Shown here: positions 61,450 through 64,000 of the stretch, one piece after another
How positions within the stretch are numbered: position 1 is the stretch's first letter
Layout: each line of letters begins with the position of its first letter
Origin: Owenweeksia sp.
Lineage (GTDB): Bacteria > Bacteroidota > Bacteroidia > Flavobacteriales > Schleiferiaceae
Direction of reading: 5' to 3'
NCBI GenBank assembly: GCA_028285465.1
Contig: JANQPD010000052.1
Location: 1 to 64,000 of the forward strand
DNA: 64,000 bases
Program-made: the position numbers and the translations under genes
The notes under the pieces: generated by a model
Told to the model about the DNA's origin: nothing
The model's database searches: none
Seen by the model: the letters and a program-made list of their open reading frames with translations, nothing else

Positions 61450-61812
61450 ATGCGGATCGATAAATTTTTATGGTGTGTGCGCAAGTTTAAAACCCGGAGC
61501 CTGGCTGCGGAAGCGGTAAAAAAGGAACAAGTATGGATAAACAGAGCTCCGGTAAAACCTGCGCGGGAGGCCAAAGTAAACGATGAGATCAGCCTGAAGC
61601 GAGAGGGCATTACATACCGTTATAAAGTGCTGGCCTTTCCCAAAGCCCGGGTGGGCGCCAAGCTTGTGGAGCAATATGTAACCGAAACCACGGAGCAAAG
61701 CGAGCTGGACAAAAAGGATTTTATTGGCCTGATGAAAAAAATGAACCGCAAAAAAGGCACGGGCAGGCCTACCAAAAAAGAACGCAGGGACCTGGATGAC
61801 CTTATCGGTTAA
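61450..61812 (+). CDS. hslR: S4-domain RNA-binding protein, Hsp15-like
   Basis: A protein of 120 residues from the ATG at 61450 (MRIDKFLWCVR). The S4 domain fills the first 60 residues (KTRSLAAEAVKKEQVWINR, KPAREAKVNDEI), followed by a basic tail (MNRKKGTGRPTKKERRDLDDL) typical of Hsp15, which rescues stalled 50S subunits with attached peptidyl-tRNA. The track start at 61423 adds nine residues in the hairpin zone. Ends with an 11-bp overlap with the convergent esterase gene. Confidence 0.9.
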   Translation: MRIDKFLWCVRKFKTRSLAAEAVKKEQVWINRAPVKPAREAKVNDEISLKREGITYRYKVLAFPKARVGAKLVEQYVTETTEQSELDKKDFIGLMKKMNRKKGTGRPTKKERRDLDDLIG

Positions 61813-62467
61813 CGCTTACTTTTTGCAGGGCTTCCCATAAAGGGTCTTCGTAAAGATCATGCTTGCCGGTAAAACGAAGCAGTTGAGGCGAAAAACCTCT
61901 TTCCTTTAAAAATGCCAGGTGGCTTTGCAACTTTTCTTCACTAATAAATTCATCCGCATTCCCCAAGGCCATCAGCACACGCATAGGTGATAATCTGGAG
62001 TGGGCTTGCTCAAAGTTGAGGTCGGGAGGGAAAGCACCGGCCCAGTTGATCAGGTAATCAAAAGAATATTCCGATTGTGCCACCCAGCGACAGGCCGTAG
62101 CTGCCCCCTGTGAAAAGCCCAATACACCAGCAGGTAACGGTCGGGCCAGTTTCTGCTGCACCTGCATGTACACTGTATCCAAAAAACGTACATAATCGCT
62201 GATGTCGTTCAGGCGGTCTTCTTTAGTCATCCAACTGGCACCCACACGCCCACTGCTTTTTTGCAGGTAAAAACGGTGAAAGCCTTCCGGGGCAATAAAG
62301 AGGGTTTTATGAAGTGCTTTGTGCTGAAACCTGCGCATGAAAAACTGCGCCAGTTGCCCGTAGCCGTGCAGGCAAAAACAAACCCCTTCGTAAGGGGCGT
62401 TTAAAGGGCCGCTGCTATAATAGCGGGCGGTCTTTTCTACCTTTAGATAATGTGCCTCACCGCTCAA
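61802..62467 (-). CDS. Alpha/beta hydrolase, phospholipase/carboxylesterase type
   Basis: A 221-residue serine hydrolase. Oxyanion-side CLHGYGQ, nucleophile elbow GFSQGAA, acid GNADEF and histidine GKHDLY are in the expected order for the phospholipase/carboxylesterase (YpfH/EstB-like) group. It starts with TTG at 62467, overlapping the crotonase stop by 4 bp; no ATG fits. Likely cleaves short or medium acyl esters; the substrate is unknown. Confidence 0.85.
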   Translation of the reverse strand: MSGEAHYLKVEKTARYYSSGPLNAPYEGVCFCLHGYGQLAQFFMRRFQHKALHKTLFIAPEGFHRFYLQKSSGRVGASWMTKEDRLNDISDYVRFLDTVYMQVQQKLARPLPAGVLGFSQGAATACRWVAQSEYSFDYLINWAGAFPPDLNFEQAHSRLSPMRVLMALGNADEFISEEKLQSHLAFLKERGFSPQLLRFTGKHDLYEDPLWEALQKVSVNR

Positions 62468-63237
62468 AAGTTCGCCTTGCGCTTTTCCAGAAAAGCAGCG
62501 GTGCCTTCTTCAAAATCAGCTGTGCCAAAACATTTGCCAAATTCTTCCACTTCCACTTTATACCCGTTGATGCCGGTTGTAAAACCTGCATTTACACTTT
62601 TAATGGCGCTACACAAAGCACTCGGTGAATTCTTCATGATCTTGCCGGCTAATGCAGCGCACTTGTCCAGCAACTCGGCTTGCGGCACCACATGGTTTAC
62701 CAGGCCGGTTTCGTACGCCCGCGCTGCCGGGATCATTTCAGCGGTCATGATCATTTCATGCGCCCTGCCTTTGCCTATCAACTGGGCCAGGCGTTGCGTA
62801 CCTCCGTAGCCCGGGATAAGCCCCAAGCCTGTTTCAGGTAAGCCCAGGCGGGCGTTTTCGCTGGCTACCCTGAAATGGCAGGCCATAGCCAATTCCAAGC
62901 CTCCTCCTAAGGCAAAGCCGTTTACAGCCGCTATCACCGGTTTGGTAAGGTGCTCTATTTTGTCAAAAAGCTTGCGCTGTCCATCCGAAGCCAGTTGGGT
63001 ACCTTCCTCTATATTGAAATTGGCAAATTCTTTTATGTCCGCCCCCGCTACAAAACTCTTTTCTCCGTTCCCAGTGAGCACGAGCACCCGGACTTCTTCT
63101 GCCTGCTCTGCGGTGCCTAGTGCCAGACTGAGCTCCTCAATGGTTTCTTTATTCAGCGCATTGAGCTGTTTGGGCCGGTTGATGGTAATGAAACAAATGC
63201 GATCCCGTGTTTCGGTAAGGAGGTTGTGGTAAGCCAT
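62464..63237 (-). CDS. Enoyl-CoA hydratase/isomerase (crotonase family)
   Basis: A 257-residue crotonase-fold enzyme. The oxyanion hole (SFVAGADIKEF and AAVNGFALGGGLELAMACHF) and both catalytic glutamates (GLELAMAC and GLPETGLGLIPGYGGTQR) match active enoyl-CoA hydratases of fatty-acid or amino-acid breakdown. Overlaps the esterase gene by 4 bp and follows the SIMPL gene by 6 bp, so the three form one transcript. Confidence 0.92.
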   Translation of the reverse strand: MAYHNLLTETRDRICFITINRPKQLNALNKETIEELSLALGTAEQAEEVRVLVLTGNGEKSFVAGADIKEFANFNIEEGTQLASDGQRKLFDKIEHLTKPVIAAVNGFALGGGLELAMACHFRVASENARLGLPETGLGLIPGYGGTQRLAQLIGKGRAHEMIMTAEMIPAARAYETGLVNHVVPQAELLDKCAALAGKIMKNSPSALCSAIKSVNAGFTTGINGYKVEVEEFGKCFGTADFEEGTAAFLEKRKANF

Positions 63238-63243
63238 GTGGGG

Positions 63244-63954
63244 TTATTTTAATTCAAACTCTACGTATACCTGCACGCTTAAGCTCAGGTTTCCGCCCAC
63301 AATACTAGGCATTGCTTCGGCTTCTGCAAAATTTTTATACATAGGAGAAGGGCCTCCTCCCTCGTTAAAGGGCATATCGCTAATGCGTAGGGCCCTGCCG
63401 ATTTTTTGCCCGTATTGTGCGGCCATGCTCTGCGCTTTGGCTTTTGCATTATTCAGGGCCCGCGCCATTAGTTTTTCTTTTTCCAGCGCGGCTTTACTGG
63501 AGCGGAATTGCATGCGGCCCAGTTCATTAACACCTGCCTGCAAAAGTTGATCTAAAAGGTCGTCATAGTCTTTAAGGTCTGTAAGCACAAAACTCAGGCT
63601 TTGGCGCGCCCAATAATGGTCCTCTTCCCTGCGGTTGTAACCGGATCTCTTAGAGAGGTTTACGTACTCTGTATTCAGTGCTTCTACATCTTTATTTGCC
63701 TTCAGCAAGGCCACTACACCCGCCATTTTTTCCTGCACGTTCAGCATAGCGGTCATGGCTTCCTTATTTTCATCGGTAATGCTTACCTGTATCAGCACCT
63801 CATCCGGGCTAAGCTCTACAGAGGCAAAGCCCCGCACGCTAACGCTGCCCGTTACCTGGCCGTATGCTTGCTGCTGAGCGGTTACTGAAATGGGGAAGCC
63901 CAGCATGCAAGCTGAAAAAAGGGCCGTTGCGAAAAGGGGAACGATGTTTTTCAT
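63244..63954 (-). CDS. SIMPL (DUF541) domain periplasmic protein
   Basis: A 236-residue exported protein with a signal peptide (LGFPISVTAQ). The SIMPL pattern is visible: VSVRGFASVELSPDEVLIQVSI near the mature start, RQSLSFVLTDLKDYDDLLDQLLQAGVN in the middle, and ARALNNAKAKAQSMAAQYGQKIGRAL. Members include oxidative-stress and outer-membrane-associated proteins of unclear mechanism. First gene of the three-gene group with the crotonase and the esterase. Confidence 0.88.
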   Translation of the reverse strand: MKNIVPLFATALFSACMLGFPISVTAQQQAYGQVTGSVSVRGFASVELSPDEVLIQVSITDENKEAMTAMLNVQEKMAGVVALLKANKDVEALNTEYVNLSKRSGYNRREEDHYWARQSLSFVLTDLKDYDDLLDQLLQAGVNELGRMQFRSSKAALEKEKLMARALNNAKAKAQSMAAQYGQKIGRALRISDMPFNEGGGPSPMYKNFAEAEAMPSIVGGNLSLSVQVYVEFELK

Positions 63955-64000
63955 GAGTGGGGTTTTAGTGACGGTATATATACATAAAAAGTGGTCCCTA

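Overview
The window is a chromosomal segment of a Bacteroidota bacterium. The evidence is a SprE/PorW-type gliding and type IX secretion lipoprotein, many secreted proteins with type IX C-terminal sorting domains, a FecI/FecR/TonB-receptor triad with an STN domain, a hybrid two-component regulator with Reg_prop repeats, promoters of the TTG-N17-23-TAnnTTTG kind, and an atp locus without the beta and epsilon genes. The polyamine enzymes and RseP resemble those of Flavobacteriales-like marine lineages, but I cannot fix the genus. Most of the window is ordinary core genome.

Layout. 1-6.4 kb: an ABC transporter ATPase (cut by the window edge), a PolB-like 3'-5' exonuclease, an agmatinase-family enzyme and a lamin-tail-domain surface protein on the minus strand, then asd on the plus strand. 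6.6-10.8 kb: a sigma factor/FecR/TonB-receptor triad. 11-16 kb: msrA, then a polyamine cluster (arginine decarboxylase, deoxyhypusine synthase-like protein, small acidic protein), then kbl. 16-23.4 kb: an FG-GAP secreted protein, a TIGR03032 protein, an AddA-like helicase-nuclease, superoxide dismutase and an M23 peptidase. 23.4-35 kb: sprE/porW, bactofilin, atpZ and an atpI-like gene, then two unrelated envelope genes, then atpBEFHAG from its own promoter, with hairpins inside the operon. 35-43 kb: rseP, an M1-like protein lacking HEXXH, a biotin carrier protein, an ECF sigma operon with an unusual beta-barrel protein, and a PfkB kinase.

43.2-52.9 kb is the accessory region. A tRNA-Asn gene is followed by repeated copies of its own 3' end, each with a terminator hairpin. 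A 106-bp direct repeat of that zone recurs 9.5 kb downstream. Inside lie a full hybrid two-component regulator (HTCC), a secreted type IX protein, two small proteins and at least six decayed gene fragments, including a VirD4-like conjugation ATPase remnant. Repeats between the regulator and the secreted protein show that the locus once held at least two tandem [regulator + surface protein] units, since collapsed by deletion. I read this as a relic integrative element with an array of regulator-controlled surface proteins; no integrase is present.

52.9-64 kb: an AT-rich stretch with a propeller-like secreted protein, a candidate small RNA, a histidine kinase and LytTR regulator arranged convergently, a large beta-helix surface protein, an Hsp15-like S4 protein, an esterase, a crotonase and a SIMPL-domain protein.

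All calls come from reading the sequence and the translated ORFs. No database search was run.
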